Notes under the pieces: generated by a model
Databases searched by the model: none
The model's input: only the letters and a program-made list of their open reading frames with translations
Told to the model about the DNA's origin: nothing
DNA from: Eulemur rufifrons
Lineage: Eukaryota > Chordata > Mammalia > Primates > Lemuridae
Length of the DNA stretch: 64,000 nucleotides
Assembly: GCF_041146395.1 (NCBI RefSeq)
Contig: NC_090989.1
Span: 244,518,843-244,582,842 of the forward strand
Direction of reading: 5' to 3'
Position numbers and translations under genes: made by a program
In this document: piece by piece, positions 40,629 through 53,290 of the stretch
Numbering within the stretch: the stretch's first letter is position 1
Layout: the number at the start of each line of letters is the position of its first letter

Positions 40629-40640
40629 TAAAAAAATCAT
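40629..40640 (+). repeat. Right target-site duplication of twin-primed L1
   Basis: Same 12 bp as 39281-39292. Confidence 0.8.
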
Positions 40641-42077
40641 CATGCAATTGCTTATCTTAGTTTCAAACTTTAACTTGTACTTGAAAAAAAAAGAACATCT
40701 TGATAGTATTACTAGAATTCATATTTTAATCAAAAAGAGCTCAAAAATTGTGAATACCTAATCTTAATGAATAATTCATAAATCATAATTTCTAAATATT
40801 AGAATTATCTGGAAAGTAACAGAAGCCTAGTTTATTATTGATCACATGATCAATCCCTGATTACTCTAGAATAATTAGTTCCCAATATATTGGCAATGTC
40901 ACTGTCCTACAGATTTGATGTCTCCTTTAATATCCTTATTAATAGCTAGTTCAACACTTACTTTTTATTAATATAACTGTCCTTGTATTGGTTTATTTTG
41001 TTTGCACAGGAGTTCCTTGAAATCTGAACACTTAACCCTTCTCCCACTTCCACAATGCTAGAGGGACAATTCTTCCTAGGGAAGTGTCTGTGAAATAACT
41101 GCAGAAGTTAGCTAATTGAGAAGTAGCTCAGCTTGGTAGCACCTTCCAACTAATAGTTTTTCATTATCTATTTTAAAGCATCTAAGTCAGAAGGGCTTCA
41201 TTATTTATCTTGAAGCATTGTCAAATACTAGATATTTGCCAAATATTCAAATGTAAATACAAAGACATATGGAAAAGTTCATAATATATTATCCCAAACC
41301 ATATCTATCTTAATCTAGCATCTTCTAAATCATACCTTTAAATTGGAAAAATCAAATATCATTACCCTAATACAAATCCTCTTGTATTTTCTCACCGAAC
41401 ACAGGAGAAATAAAAGGAAATACCTGGTTCCAGATGTTATTTCCATTTTAGTAAGCTAAAATTGGTCATATTCAATGTCTACGCAGGGGTTATTGTCCAC
41501 ACTTGGATTTAAGAAGATGGAAATATGGCAGATTCATGAAATTAGAACTCCTAAAGTGATATACTCTCAGCAATAGTTTGGAGCAGAAAAAAAAAGTATC
41601 CTACTAATACAGGTAGAACACACTAACACTTATCTGAACATAGACCTAGTATCTGGATGGCAAGGTGTTTCTCCTGAAAATTCATATTCTAAGCCTAAGC
41701 TTCCATGGTTGCTTACATCAAACACATAAGATCTGTGTTGTTAAAACCAACAAATAAAAAATTATAATAAAAATTAGTCCAAAGCCTGTTTTATATAGAC
41801 ATCCAACAGATGCTTATGTAAAACCATTATGGAATAAAAAAGATGAAACTAATATTTAGTCCTTATTTTGACCTAGTTAACAGTCTGTCATGGAGCAGAT
41901 GACATAAATGACTGGAAGATTTAGTTTTACATTTACAACAAAAGAAAAGCCAGGACCTTGGGTTTTTTGGTTTGCTTTATTTTTTTGTATATACGTAAGT
42001 ATTTATATTATTGGTGATTATTTGGTTTGGTTTGGTTGCCTGGTGTTTTGGTGTTTTTATAATTAAAAATCTTGATA
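40641..42077. other. No gene recognised
   Basis: AT-rich. A short (TTTGG)n tract lies at 42021-42037 just upstream of the Alu. Confidence 0.45.
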
Positions 42078-42374
42078 GGCTGGGCATGGTGGCTCACTCC
42101 TGTAATCTTAGCACTCTGGAATGCCGAGGCAGGAGGATTATTTGAGTTTACGGGTTTGAAACCAGCCTGAGCAAGAACAAGACCCCATCTCTACTAAACA
42201 TAGAAAATTTAATCAGGTTTCATTGTGCATGCCTGTAGTCCCAGCTACTCTGGAGGCTAAGGCAACAGGGTCGCTTGAGCCCAGGAGTTTGAGGTTGCAG
42301 TGAGCTACAATGACACCACTGCACTTTATTCAGGGTGACAGAGCAAGACCCTGTCTCAAAAAAAAATAAAAAAT
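42078..42374 (+). mobile_element. Old Alu dimer
   Basis: 'ggctgggcatggtggctcac' to an A-rich tail. It is diverged, with short linker and decayed CpGs, and so belongs to the older Alu stratum with the 13.65-kb copy. Confidence 0.92.
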
Positions 42375-42439
42375 TATCAAAATTTATATAAATGTACTTC
42401 AAAGAAAATCATTGTTGTATAAAAACCTCACAGTAAAAA

Positions 42440-43100
42440 TCCATCCTACCGGTTATTCTGAGAGATTGACTGAGTTTCAAAATGCTTCATTGCAAGAAAA
42501 AGAAAAACCAGTTCACTCAGGAATTGCAAATTTGTATGATTTTTCAGTTTTATGACGGAGGTAACTCCATGTGGCCCACAGGAATCACCGATTTGGGCTG
42601 AATAAAGTATGTTATCTGAAAACTGTGCCACAGACTTTACATTCAGGCCTATTTTCTTTGGCTTCAGTGTTAAAGATCACTGTTCTTACAAATTCTGTTT
42701 CTGGTTTATTAGTATTCCATGGCCAATCTGTATTAATTCTGTTTTAATGGCTTTCTGGTCTTCTTCAGAAGTAAAAGTGCTGAGTGGTGGTACCTGTCTC
42801 AGACTTTTTTTTTAAGCTGCCGTGACAGCCAGATTCTGTAAAATTTTCAGCCACCGTGTCTATTTCCTCTTCACAATGAACTCTTTGAGGCTGTGGTCCT
42901 ATATACCTAATGGTATTTTCATTTGACTGCAAAAGGAATAATCAAATTGACCTTGTTTGTGTTTTTTTCCCCTGCAGTAGTTCTCGTCATATCTATCTGT
43001 GTTTGTATTTCCTTTTAATTTGTAGTTGAAGTTCTCTGGTAATGCCAGTTTTCTCCATGGCTTTAAGTGAGAGAAGCTCCTCCCATCATTGTACCAGAAA
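42440..43100 (-). pseudogene. Possible processed-pseudogene relic, unidentified
   Basis: Read on the minus strand this block has coding-like texture distributed over shifting frames: a piece with NRPECKVCGTVF (a Cys-X2-Cys pair), a 61-codon frame at 42446-42631 (MAQFSDNILYSAQIG start), and an acidic stretch (VHCEEEIDTVAENF). It is less AT-rich than its flanks and no transposon matches. No parent gene is recognised, and a poly-A tail or target duplication is not obvious. It could equally be a decayed unknown repeat. Confidence 0.25.
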
Positions 43101-44579
43101 AAACATAATTAGCTTTTATAATGGTGTATTTTTAGCAGTACCATTTCACATAAGTCTTTTTGTATATGCATTAATTATAGGAATTTGCCAGTATATATGA
43201 AATATCATATTTATATTTAATTAAAACAAACAGATCTATCATCAAAGGGAAGAAAATATGTAGAAAAAAATCTGGAAAAATTAATCCAATTTTGATTGGA
43301 TTATAGAGCGCAGAGGTTTTGTGACTTATGTAATAACACTTCAATGAAATGGAAAGATATTAAGTGCCTTGGGTTTGTCCTGAGCATCATGGCCTCTCTT
43401 GAATTACTATGCAAGAGATATGAAAGGAGCTGAGTTCATGGATTTTAATCTTTCATTCATGCGAAGTTGAGAGTACTCATAGAAATACAAAAATGAGTCA
43501 TGTCCAGATGTGAGAAAAAGCTTAGTGGATCAATCACAATTTGTTAAATCTCGAAGTTGAGCTCCTAGCTTTACACAAATATGACAAAATAGTTGCTACA
43601 GAAAATGGCACAAATCAAATAGGAAGAAATTCCAAGACTAAGAATCCCCCTTGTGAGTCAGGTCCAGAAATATTGGATGAGAGGAGCCAGCCCAATCTTC
43701 TTATTTTCCTGTGAGTTTGCTAAAATTATTTTGTTATGAAAGTGAAATATTTTCTGAAAACATGGTTACATCTTAACATCCAGGATGGATTAATAAATCA
43801 GATTGTAAAAGCTCTTAAATTTGAAGAAGCTATTGTTCTAATTGACTTACAGAAATAAATACAAAGTAATTGTATAATTTGAACATAAAAGAATTCCAAG
43901 AAAAAGAAGAAATTGAACTTCTAATAATTTAAATGTCTTGTCCCTTTAAGAAAAAAAAATTAAGTCTCATTAAAAATGCCAGCTAAAAAAAGTCAAACTG
44001 TGATATCAGTGGTGGATGTATAGATTAAAAAATGCAATTTGATATTAGGCTATCAACAAATAGTCATATTTCTGATACCACTTAATATTAACAGTAAATA
44101 AATATAGAATAATATAAAGATTAAAGCTGATATGATATTTCCATTCAAGGCGATTCCTTGATCAGTTGTCTGGGTTAATAACATTTGTCTTGAAAGCATT
44201 ATATTTTATTTCTTTCAATACATTTTTACTTTGTTTTAGTTTTATTCTTTTTTTCCTACAATTTATTTTAACATTTATTTACTTTTTATCTTATTATTTC
44301 AAACCTCCAAATTCCATACTATGATTTATGAATCAAAACATATCAAATTTCTTAAAGTCATAATATATAAACATACACTTCACTAAAAATGTTTTGCATG
44401 CTGTCTTTAAAATGTATTTGTTGTTTGGAACTTCTGACATTGCTGCAAATCATGTGCACTAAGTAAATGTACTTACACTATCTAAATAAAATTTTGAAAT
44501 GCCATCTTTCTGACAAACTTTGACATCAAATTTGTAGAAGACTTTCACTTTAGGCTACAATGCCATATCAAGACCTTTA
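43101..44579. other. No gene or assignable repeat
   Basis: AT-rich single-copy-looking DNA. Confidence 0.45.
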
Positions 44580-44900
44580 CTTAATTATCTATTGTAAACA
44601 ATTGAAACACTGAACAAAATACATGAAACAACTGTTTTCAAACATTGAACAAGCAACATGAGACTATGACATCTATGGAAGGGAAACAAAGGAGATGAAC
44701 ACTTCAATTGCCCCGTCTTTCAGGCTAAAGCCACTGTCTCTGGGCAGTAGACCTGAAGAGAGAAACTCAAACAGAGCCAAGCTGCCTTGGTGAACTGAGG
44801 AGATGCAGATAGTAATGTGGGAGTTTGGGGACAAAATTCCAGAGAGTAGGGAGATGTATAGAAAAAGAGTTCCAAAGACTAGTGATATATATAAACATTA
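44580..44900 (+). mobile_element. Probable L1/HAL1 5' region relic
   Basis: 'ccccgtctttcaggctaaag', 'ccactgtctctgggcagta' and 'gtgaactgaggagatgcaga' recall the 5' UTR/pre-ORF1 part of old L1/HAL1 elements on the plus strand. Moderately uncertain. Confidence 0.45.
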
Positions 44901-45419
44901 AAATTATAAAAAATTGCCAGTGAATAATTTTAGAAGTTAGTAAACAGAACTGAAATAGAATCTAGACAACAATAAATACATGAAGTGGGAGAGGGTGACT
45001 GGAATTATGGCATTCCTAAGGTCACTGCATTTTTTAAGAGGATAACAATATTGATTAACTTCACTGAGAATACAACTACTCATATGACTTTTTAATATTA
45101 TCTTACTAAATAATATTGTTTAGCCTATTCTTTTTTCCAAGACTCCAACATTCTTCCAGATAGTATAAAATTTTCATAAAAACAGTAAAACAATCCCTGA
45201 TCAACTGTGAAAAATTCTTGATAGAACACAGTAAATAGCTGTGGCCCTCCACTTCCACACACACCCCCATTCCATAAAGCTTTGGATAGAGAAAGACTGC
45301 ATTTAAGATTTTCCACATTTCTCAGAACACATAAATTTTCATTCACATAATTTCTTTTAACATTTATCAAACACCAGTGTTCAATGAATCTAGTATAACA
45401 AATGTTATTTTTTTCACTA

Positions 45420-45840
45420 TTTTACATGCCACAACTGGTATGGTATAAAATTTTCATTTTTATTACATATTCTCAAATTTATTCTTCCAAATAAAATTTA
45501 GAATCCTTATAATTTCCATAATAAACATCCAACGGGTTTTCCTTGACACTTCATGAAATTTGTTGACATTTCTGTACCTAAAGAGAAACATGATATGTAT
45601 CTGCAATTTATTATATTTTCTGTTCTTCAGTAGTATTTTTTATTTTATTAAATATGTTTCCAGAATTAAATACTATATTACCATATGTATTTTATAATTT
45701 GATAATTGAGATGGGTAATTTTTCCTTGCTATTTTACAATTCTTTTTCATAGACATAGAGAATATTTATTGATCATTGTGTATAGATTTTGTAACCAGAA
45801 AATTTACTGAATTCTATTATTATTTATAGTAAAATATTAC
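45420..45840 (-). mobile_element. Old L1 ORF2 fragment
   Basis: T-rich sequence with 'acatagagaatatttattga' and 'tagattttgtaaccagaaaa' is the reverse complement of the L1 ORF2 region after the reverse transcriptase. The frame is destroyed. Confidence 0.5.
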
Positions 45841-46124
45841 ATGTTCTCTTACACATTATAAGTTCAGAATACAAAGATGAATAAGGTATGGCCTTTCATC
45901 AGCAACTTGACCACCATGGGTGAAAAGTTGAGTTAGAAAACATGGGTTTTTTGAAGAACCAATTACCATATTTACATTTTTTCTTTATATAATGTTTAGT
46001 TATCTATGAGAAATGGAGAAAACGGGTAGTGACAATTTACCTATATTTGGAAATTGATATTTGAGAAAGAGTGGGGGTGAAAACTCAAGATCAGGGTGTG
46101 TGTAAGGAAAGGCAAAATGGGATT

Positions 46125-46235
46125 TCACTGAGAAAGTTACTTATTCTAAATCAGTTTCCTTACTAGTCAAATGAGAATAATTGCATTTTATAAGGTTATT
46201 ATCAATATAAAATTAGACTACAGGTATAAAAGCAC
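46125..46235 (+). mobile_element. MIR SINE fragment
   Basis: 'agttacttattctaaatcag', 'tttccttactagtcaaatga', 'gagaataattgcattttata', 'aggttattatcaatataaaa' follow the MIR core in plus orientation. Confidence 0.6.
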
Positions 46236-46278
46236 TTTTAAAGAAAGAAAATACTCTTTTTACAAAAGTTTTGGCTTG

Positions 46279-46364
46279 TCTGTTAGTACAAGTACCATTT
46301 TTCTCTTAGTACCATAATTGTACCAAGTACCATCATTTTCTGTTAGTAAAGTACCATTTTAGAA
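46279..46364. repeat. Degenerate short tandem repeat
   Basis: Three imperfect units, each with 'tgttagta'/'cttagta' followed by 'gtaccat' and a T run. Confidence 0.6.
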
Positions 46365-46639
46365 AAGTCTGTGAAAGAGAAACAATTCCTCTATTTTCTC
46401 CTAAATTGTTACATATTTTCTAAAGCAAAGGATAATAAACTGATACAAGAATAATGGCAAATTTCCATTATTTCATATTTTCTAACTTAATATGTAATAT
46501 ATGCTGTGTTGTATGGAAATGTATATTTATTCACAAACAGCTTTAGATGTTCTATGACTGACAGTGGTTACCAGGCAATCACATTTATTTATTGACCTGT
46601 GGAGAAAAATGGATACTCTTGAGCTCTCTATAAAGGGTA

Positions 46640-47050
46640 CAGTAAATCTAGTAGCTATGTAATTAACTCATAATTATGTAAGCAATAAAGGCATGATTAT
46701 AAGATTATTAATATGTTAAAATTGTAAGGAATTTTCTGGCATTTAATTAACATTTACCAAGGCAGGCTACAGCAAATTAAATATCAATTAATAAAAATAG
46801 TGACATTTATTTAGATACTCTATTAGTTGCCACAATTATTAACTTGTTATCACTAGCTTTTAAAATTCTGATTAAGTGCATAAAAATTCCCTACAATTTT
46901 TATGTGTTAAAAATCTAATTATATTAGTGTCCTGTAATTTTAAATTGATTACACAGAATCTCTCATAATAAATCTCAATACTCTCTTAACTGTCAATTGA
47001 TGCATAATCAACATGCACTAGTTTATAAAGCCAAATAAACACCTCCGCAA
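46640..47050. promoter_or_regulatory. Possible homeodomain-site-rich noncoding block
   Basis: Non-repetitive DNA with many ATTA/TAAT cores in mixed orientations ('tgtaattaactcataattat', 'tttaattaacatttacc', 'atcaattaataaaaat'). In AT-rich DNA such motifs occur by chance often, so this is only a hint. Confidence 0.15.
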
Positions 47051-48704
47051 GAACTAAGAAATCTCTCTTCCTTTAAAGTACCAAATCTTGTAAACCTCAA
47101 ATAAGCTTTTATACATATATAAAACTATGAGACCATCTATGTCTATAATAAAACTGTAAATATGCCTCTTATGTAGCTGTACTATGGTTTAGAATATGTG
47201 ATTTGAGACATGTAGGTGACTAGCTGAGATATATCTATGTAAATTCTAGCTTATCTTTTTTAATTTTAGCCCTCTGGGTTCTTTTGAAGGCTTACATGTA
47301 TACTATTAGTTCCCAAGCAACTATTGACTCCTATGACCAACAAATATAAAAACATGCCTCGTAAGTGCATCTAAGGTGAAAGATGTTTTAACTAGTATAA
47401 AATATACTTTACCGCCATATTAATCCCAAACACTAACAATTCAGTTCTTTCATCTATAATTTCCCAGTCACCAAGATGATGTAAGGTGTTTGAGAAGTAT
47501 ACTAACAGAAAAGCCAAAACTTTTGTAAAAAATAAATGATTTCATTGAAGAAGAATTGAAGGAATAAATCAGGAAACCCATCAAAAGTGATAGTTAAAAT
47601 AGCCTTTGTTTTATGAAATCCATCATATAATGATAGAAATGACTAGTTTTACCTGAAATTAAGTTCAATTTTAACAACGTGTGCAAATCATGCCCATAAG
47701 AACTTACTTGAAAAGATGCTATGGTCATCTATATTTGAAAATCTTTTCATTGCATGTCAAGGTATGCATTAGTGTGTGTTTATGGAAGGGTCTGAGAAAA
47801 CCTGAAGTAGAGAAATATATTAATATATAAATTTTTCCAACATGGAATTTAAGCACAAAACTTTTAATTAATGTCACACTTAAGTTATCAACAAACTAGA
47901 ACATAAGATAGCTCTGTTGGAATTATTTTAAAAATACAAATATTTAATGCAGTATTCCTTGGACTACCTTTATTCTGAGAGTTTAGTGTGATTTGTGTGA
48001 AAATTAGTAATACAAATTTTGGGCCTTTTTTCTGATTAATTTTTGAACCTAAGGGTGAATATGTGAGGGGTTTTAGGTAAATCTGTGACATTTTAAGGGG
48101 TTATGCAATAAAAGTGCTATTTTAAAAAAAGAATACATTTATTCTTTGTTTCCTTAAACAATAACATACCTGTCCCTCTTTCCCTGGTTCCCCCAAAAAA
48201 GGCAGGCTTCAGTGTTTGGCAGTCAGAAGGTGCTCAAATATTATAGACATTTGAACAGACTGATAACATGTTAAAACTTTTTCAATGAGAAAATATTTTT
48301 AAAAGTAAAACTGTATTTAAATAAATAATATCCAGGGAAATTGTGATATATTCAATGTATAAAAATATATTTGAAATCCTAATTAAGTGAGAAAATAATG
48401 AGCAAATGACAATACATCAGAGAGGACTATCCCTGTAACTGATTTTCTTTTAGAAATCTGTCTCTGACTCCAATTTTAATTACTGTATCATCATCTTATT
48501 TACTATATCTGCCATTTATATTTTGTGGTTCTCATTCAAAATAAACTGTTTGCTGTGCTAACATCCCCTAAAATTATCTAACTTAGAAATGAAACTTTCA
48601 AAAGTAAAATTTGCAAAATTTACTTTTGACTGTCATCTCCTGTCAATCTTCCTATTACAATCAGAGTGTCCATTTAATCTGAAACACCTATTAATGAATC
48701 ACAT
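47051..48704. other. No gene recognised
   Basis: AT-rich. A minus-strand frame at 47888-48091 has no motif. Confidence 0.45.
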
Positions 48705-49199
48705 ATATATTTTAATTTTTATTTTAAACTTTTTATTATAAATATATATAAATGTAAGTGCACAAAAAAATTATGTACTATTCAACAAATTAATCTAAAT
48801 GAATAACTACATAACGACCACCAGGTCAAGAAGTGACATATTGGTAGCATTTTAGGAGGTTCTGTATGACTTTTTGCAATTATTAATAAAATTCCTTTAC
48901 TCCTTATGGGATACAACCACTGTTTCTATGCCATGGTAAATAAATGTTTTCTTGCTTTTTTGAATAGTTTTACCATAACATGCATTTTGAAACATAATTT
49001 GGATTTCCTGTTTTTAAGCCCTTATATAAATAGAAACATTTATACTCTTATCTCTAGCTTTGTTTATTCAAATTATGCCTGAAGTTTCACCCATTTTTGT
49101 TCTATGGTGTGTAGTTTTTTTCAGTGCTTTATAAATATCACGATTTATTTATTCATTCTACAGTTTGTGGATGTTTTCACTTTTTTCAGTATTTGGCTA

Positions 49200-49216
49200 T
49201 TATAAACAATGCTTCT
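49200..49216 (+). repeat. Left target-site duplication of the 49.2-kb Alu
   Basis: 'ttataaacaatgcttct', repeated at 49557-49573. Confidence 0.95.
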
Positions 49217-49623
<407 letters not shown>

Positions 49624-50699
49624 TCACTGAATCAGTGGACATACGTCCCATGTTAGTAAATATTGCAGCACAATTTCCTAAAATGATTTTACCGATTTAT
49701 ACTCCCAAAGGAAATGTATGAATATTTTGTTGATCTATTAATACATACTCAGTAAACCTTGGCATTGTATGACATTTTCATTTAACCAATTCTATTAGCT
49801 ATGTACTGGTGTCTAATTTTCCATTTAATTTTCATTTCTTTGATGTATAAGCAGTTTAATATCACTTAACAAGTATATTGACCATTGGAAATCCTCATTG
49901 TGATGAGCCTGTACAATCCTTTATTCATTTCTTCTTGGTCTTTTTCGTTAGTATTTTTTGGGGATTCATTATATGACCTGGTTACAAATCTTTGCTTGAT
50001 ATATGCAGCACAGACATCTTCTCACACTGTTTGTCTTGACTTTCACCTTTTTAATGGTGAATTTTAATTAATCCTAGGTCTTAATGGAGGCTAATTTATC
50101 AAGCACCATTTCACATTGTATTCTGTTGAAGAAAAGTTTGCCTGGTGATGAATAAGTATGCTTTTATCTAAAAGCTATATTGTTTTACTGTTTTCATTTA
50201 AATCCATGACATATATGTAATTGACTTCTGTATATGATACTAATCAAGGATCATTATTCTCTTTAAAAACTGTAGATATCTAATTTAACTAAAACCATTT
50301 ATTGCAATGACAATTTTCCCCTTGTCTAGCTATAGTCATTAATCAACAGACCATTAACACATGTTCCATTGGTTATTGCCTGTTCTGACAACAAATACCA
50401 CAACTTCTAAATTACCACATATACATAAAATAAATTTTGATATATAAATCTAAAATTCCTCTAACTGTATGTTTCTTTCTCAAGTTTTCTTTGACTGTTA
50501 TGGACTTTTGATTACCATGTACATTATAGAATTAGGTTGTAAATTTACACAAATGTACAAACTTTTATAGGATTTTTAATCTGATTTTATTGAATTTATA
50601 GAATAGTTTTAAAATGTTGAGTTTTAAAATTCTTGAACATTTTTAATATGAAAAATTTTATTTAGGTCTTTTTAAACTCATACTTAATTATACTTTGTT

Positions 50700-50729
50700 T
50701 TAGGTTATTAATTATGAATTGTCCAATTT
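50700..50729 (+). repeat. Mariner left terminal inverted repeat
   Basis: 30 bp starting 'ttaggttattaattatgaat'. It matches the reverse complement of 51931-51960 at 26 of 30 positions by eye. Confidence 0.92.
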
Positions 50730-50883
50730 CCTTAAGTACTAAGTTTGACAGTTGATATTTCTGACATTTCACTTTGATACTTCTTGTTTTATTTTTATTG
50801 TGAAGGTACAATCTCAGCCTTTCAAATGTACTTTTTGGCTTGTGATTATCGTTCAAATTTTTTATAGCAATTTTTGTGAAATC

Positions 50884-51885
50884 ATGGATAAATCAAAAAT
50901 TTGTGTTATTTTCAAATATGAATTCCATTGTGGAACCAGTGCAGCACAGACAGCTCGAATATCAACAAGGTGTTTGGGAAGGATGTGACTAATGAACGCA
51001 CAGTACACTGATGGTCAGAGAAGTTCCGTTCTGGTGAGTTTTATCTTGAAAATGAGCCATGTGGGTGACCTGAGACCAATGTGGATAATGATGAACTAAA
51101 AGCTGTAGTGGAAGCGAATTCATCTCAACCTACACATGAATTAGCAGCAAGGTTTGATGTTATTATTCCAACAATATTGGACCATTTGAAACAAATTGGC
51201 AAGGTAAAGAAGTTGGACAGATGGGTTTCTATGAATTAAATGAGCATCAGAAGAGAAATAGTCTTGAAGCTTGCCTTTCTTTGCTGTCACGATATAAAGG
51301 CAAACCATTTCTACACCATATTGTTACAGGTGATGAAAAATGGATTCTTTCTGACAATCACCAAGTGTTTGGCACAATGGTTGGATAAAGATGAAGTGCT
51401 GAAACATAGTCCAAAACTGAATATTCATCAAAACAAGTGAATGGTGTCTGTTTGGTGGTCTAGCATTGCTATTATCCACTACAGCTTCATGAGACCTGGT
51501 CAATCGATTACAGAAGGTGTCTAGTGCAACCAGTGGATGAAGTGATGAAGATGGTTGCAATTAAGTGGCCCAGATTGGTCAATAGAGACAGGCCAATCCT
51601 CTTGCAAGCCCACATGTTGCAAAAAACAATGCTGCTCGGACTACAGAAGCTGCACTTGGAAACTCTGTCATCTACTGTATTCACCATAACTTGCACTAAC
51701 TAGCTACCACTTCTTCCAGACTTTGGACCACTTCTTGCAAGGAAAAATATTCAATTCTCAACAGACTGGAAAATGCCTTTCACCATTTCATGGCCACTGG
51801 CTCTCTAGGCTTCTTTGGTGCTGGGATAAGCAACCTACTATTAAGATGGAAAAACTGTGTTGATAGTTTAGGCACATACTTAAAT
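50884..51885 (+). pseudogene. Mariner transposase pseudogene
   Basis: Starts MDKSKICVIFKYEF and ends near DSLGTYL, matching a mariner transposase of usual length (about 340 residues). The N-terminal DNA-binding half is readable in pieces: NDELKAVVEANSS, the helix-turn-helix region ARFDVIIPTILDHLKQIG, then KVKKLDRWV. In the catalytic domain the first Asp survives (VTGDEKWIL near 51335, where family members have TCDEKWI). The second Asp motif is lost: the DNAR part is deleted at about 51607-51610. The third, normally SPDLAPTDY, reads with a stop in place of its Asp near 51680. Stops and frameshifts occur throughout. No activity is possible. Reverse-oriented frames here are shadows. Confidence 0.93.
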
Positions 51886-51930
51886 TGTACTGCTTCTTGT
51901 TTGAGATATAATAGCTACACTTTTGATTTT

Positions 51931-51960
51931 AGATTGGACATTTCATATTTAATGACCTAA
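51931..51960 (-). repeat. Mariner right terminal inverted repeat
   Basis: 30 bp ending 'catatttaatgacctaa', followed by TA. Confidence 0.92.
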
Positions 51961-51962
51961 TA

Positions 51963-53290
51963 CTAGGCCCAGATGGGTTCACTGGTGAATTCTAGCAAAT
52001 ATTTAAAGAACTTAACAATCAAAATAGAAAACAGAATCAGAGCAAATACTTCCTGACTGATTCTAGGAGGCTAGCATTACTCTAATACCAAATCAGGCAA
52101 AGACATTATAAGAAATGACTACTACAGACCAATAACGCTCATGAACATAGATTTTAAAATTCTCAACCAAACATTAGCAAATGGAATCCAACAATTTGTA
52201 AAAAGAATTTTACACCGTGATCTAGTAGAATTTATTATACAAATGCAAGGCTGGTCTAGCATTTGAAAATCAGTTAGTGTAATCCATTATATCAACAGGC
52301 TAAGGATAAAATTCATCAAATGATCACATTAATAGATACAAAAAATTTGACAAAATCCATCATTCATTAATCATAAAATCTCTCAGAAAACTGGAGGAAT
52401 AGAGGGGACTTTCTCAACTTAGTAAAGAATAGCTACAAAACAAAAATCTATAGGTAATATGAGGCTTCCCTGGTGCTTTCCTGCTAAGATCAGGGGCACA
52501 GCAAGGATGGGCATTCTCACCACTCTTATTCAACATCATACTGGAAGTCATAACTAGTACAGTAAGACAAGAAAATAACATAAAATGCTTACAGATGGGA
52601 AGGAAAAAATAAAATGGTCTTGGTTCACAGAAGATATAATTGTCTATATATAAAATTCCAGAGAGTCAACAACAACAGATAACTGCTGAAACTATTAAGC
52701 AATGATAGCAAGGTTGTGCTATAAGATTAATATACAAAAGTTAATTTCTTATATTTCACCTGTAAACAATTGGAATTTGAAATTAAAAACAAAATACCAT
52801 TTTCATTGGCACCAAAAAATTCAGTTATAAATTTAACAAAATACATACAGTATCTAAAGGATGAAAACTAAAATCTCTGATGAAAAAAATCAAAAGATAT
52901 AAACAAATGGAGAGTTCATGTACATGAACTTGAAGTCTTGAAGTCCCAATATTCTAAAGGTGTAAATTCTTCTTAATTTGATCTATGGAATCAACACAAC
53001 CCCAATAAAATCCTAAGAAGTAGTTATTTTGTGAATATCAACAAACTGATTCTAAAGATTATTTGGAAAGTCAAAAGATCCAGATAGCCAACACAATATT
53101 TAAGGAGATGTACAAAGTCAGAGAAGTAACATGATGCTTACTTCCAGACTAATAAAAAAACTGTAGTAATAAAGACAGTGTTATATTTATGGGAGAATAA
53201 ACAAATAGATCAAATAAACAGAATAAATAAAGTAACCATAACTCAATACCCTAGAGATATTAATACATATTGGTCTTTTTCAACATAGTG
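51963..53290 (+). mobile_element. Old L1 ORF2 relic
   Basis: Plus-strand ORF2 from the reverse-transcriptase entry ('ggcccagatgggttcactgg') through 'caaggatgggcattctcacc' and 'aactgattctaaagattatt' to about 53.29 kb. The catalytic YADD/FADD site is unreadable (position near 52630). It starts directly at the mariner boundary. Confidence 0.8.

Larger units (their letters stand above)
50700..51960 (+). mobile_element. Full-length mariner DNA transposon (inactive)
   Basis: A 1,261-bp element, the usual mariner length, with both terminal inverted repeats and a single transposase pseudogene. Mariners move by cut-and-paste into TA sites. The 3' flank is TA (51961-51962); the 5' flank reads TT, presumably a decayed TA. 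The termini start TTAGGT, as in many mariners, but continue into sequence unlike the human Hsmar1 terminus ('ttaggttggtgc'). The left flank is minus-strand L1 and the right flank begins plus-strand L1, so it sits among older L1 DNA. The family name is not assigned. Confidence 0.93.

Noticed and set aside
50884..51885. A domesticated, SETMAR-like transposase gene
   Set aside because: Stops, frameshifts and loss of two catalytic motifs make it a pseudogene, and no upstream SET-type exon is present.
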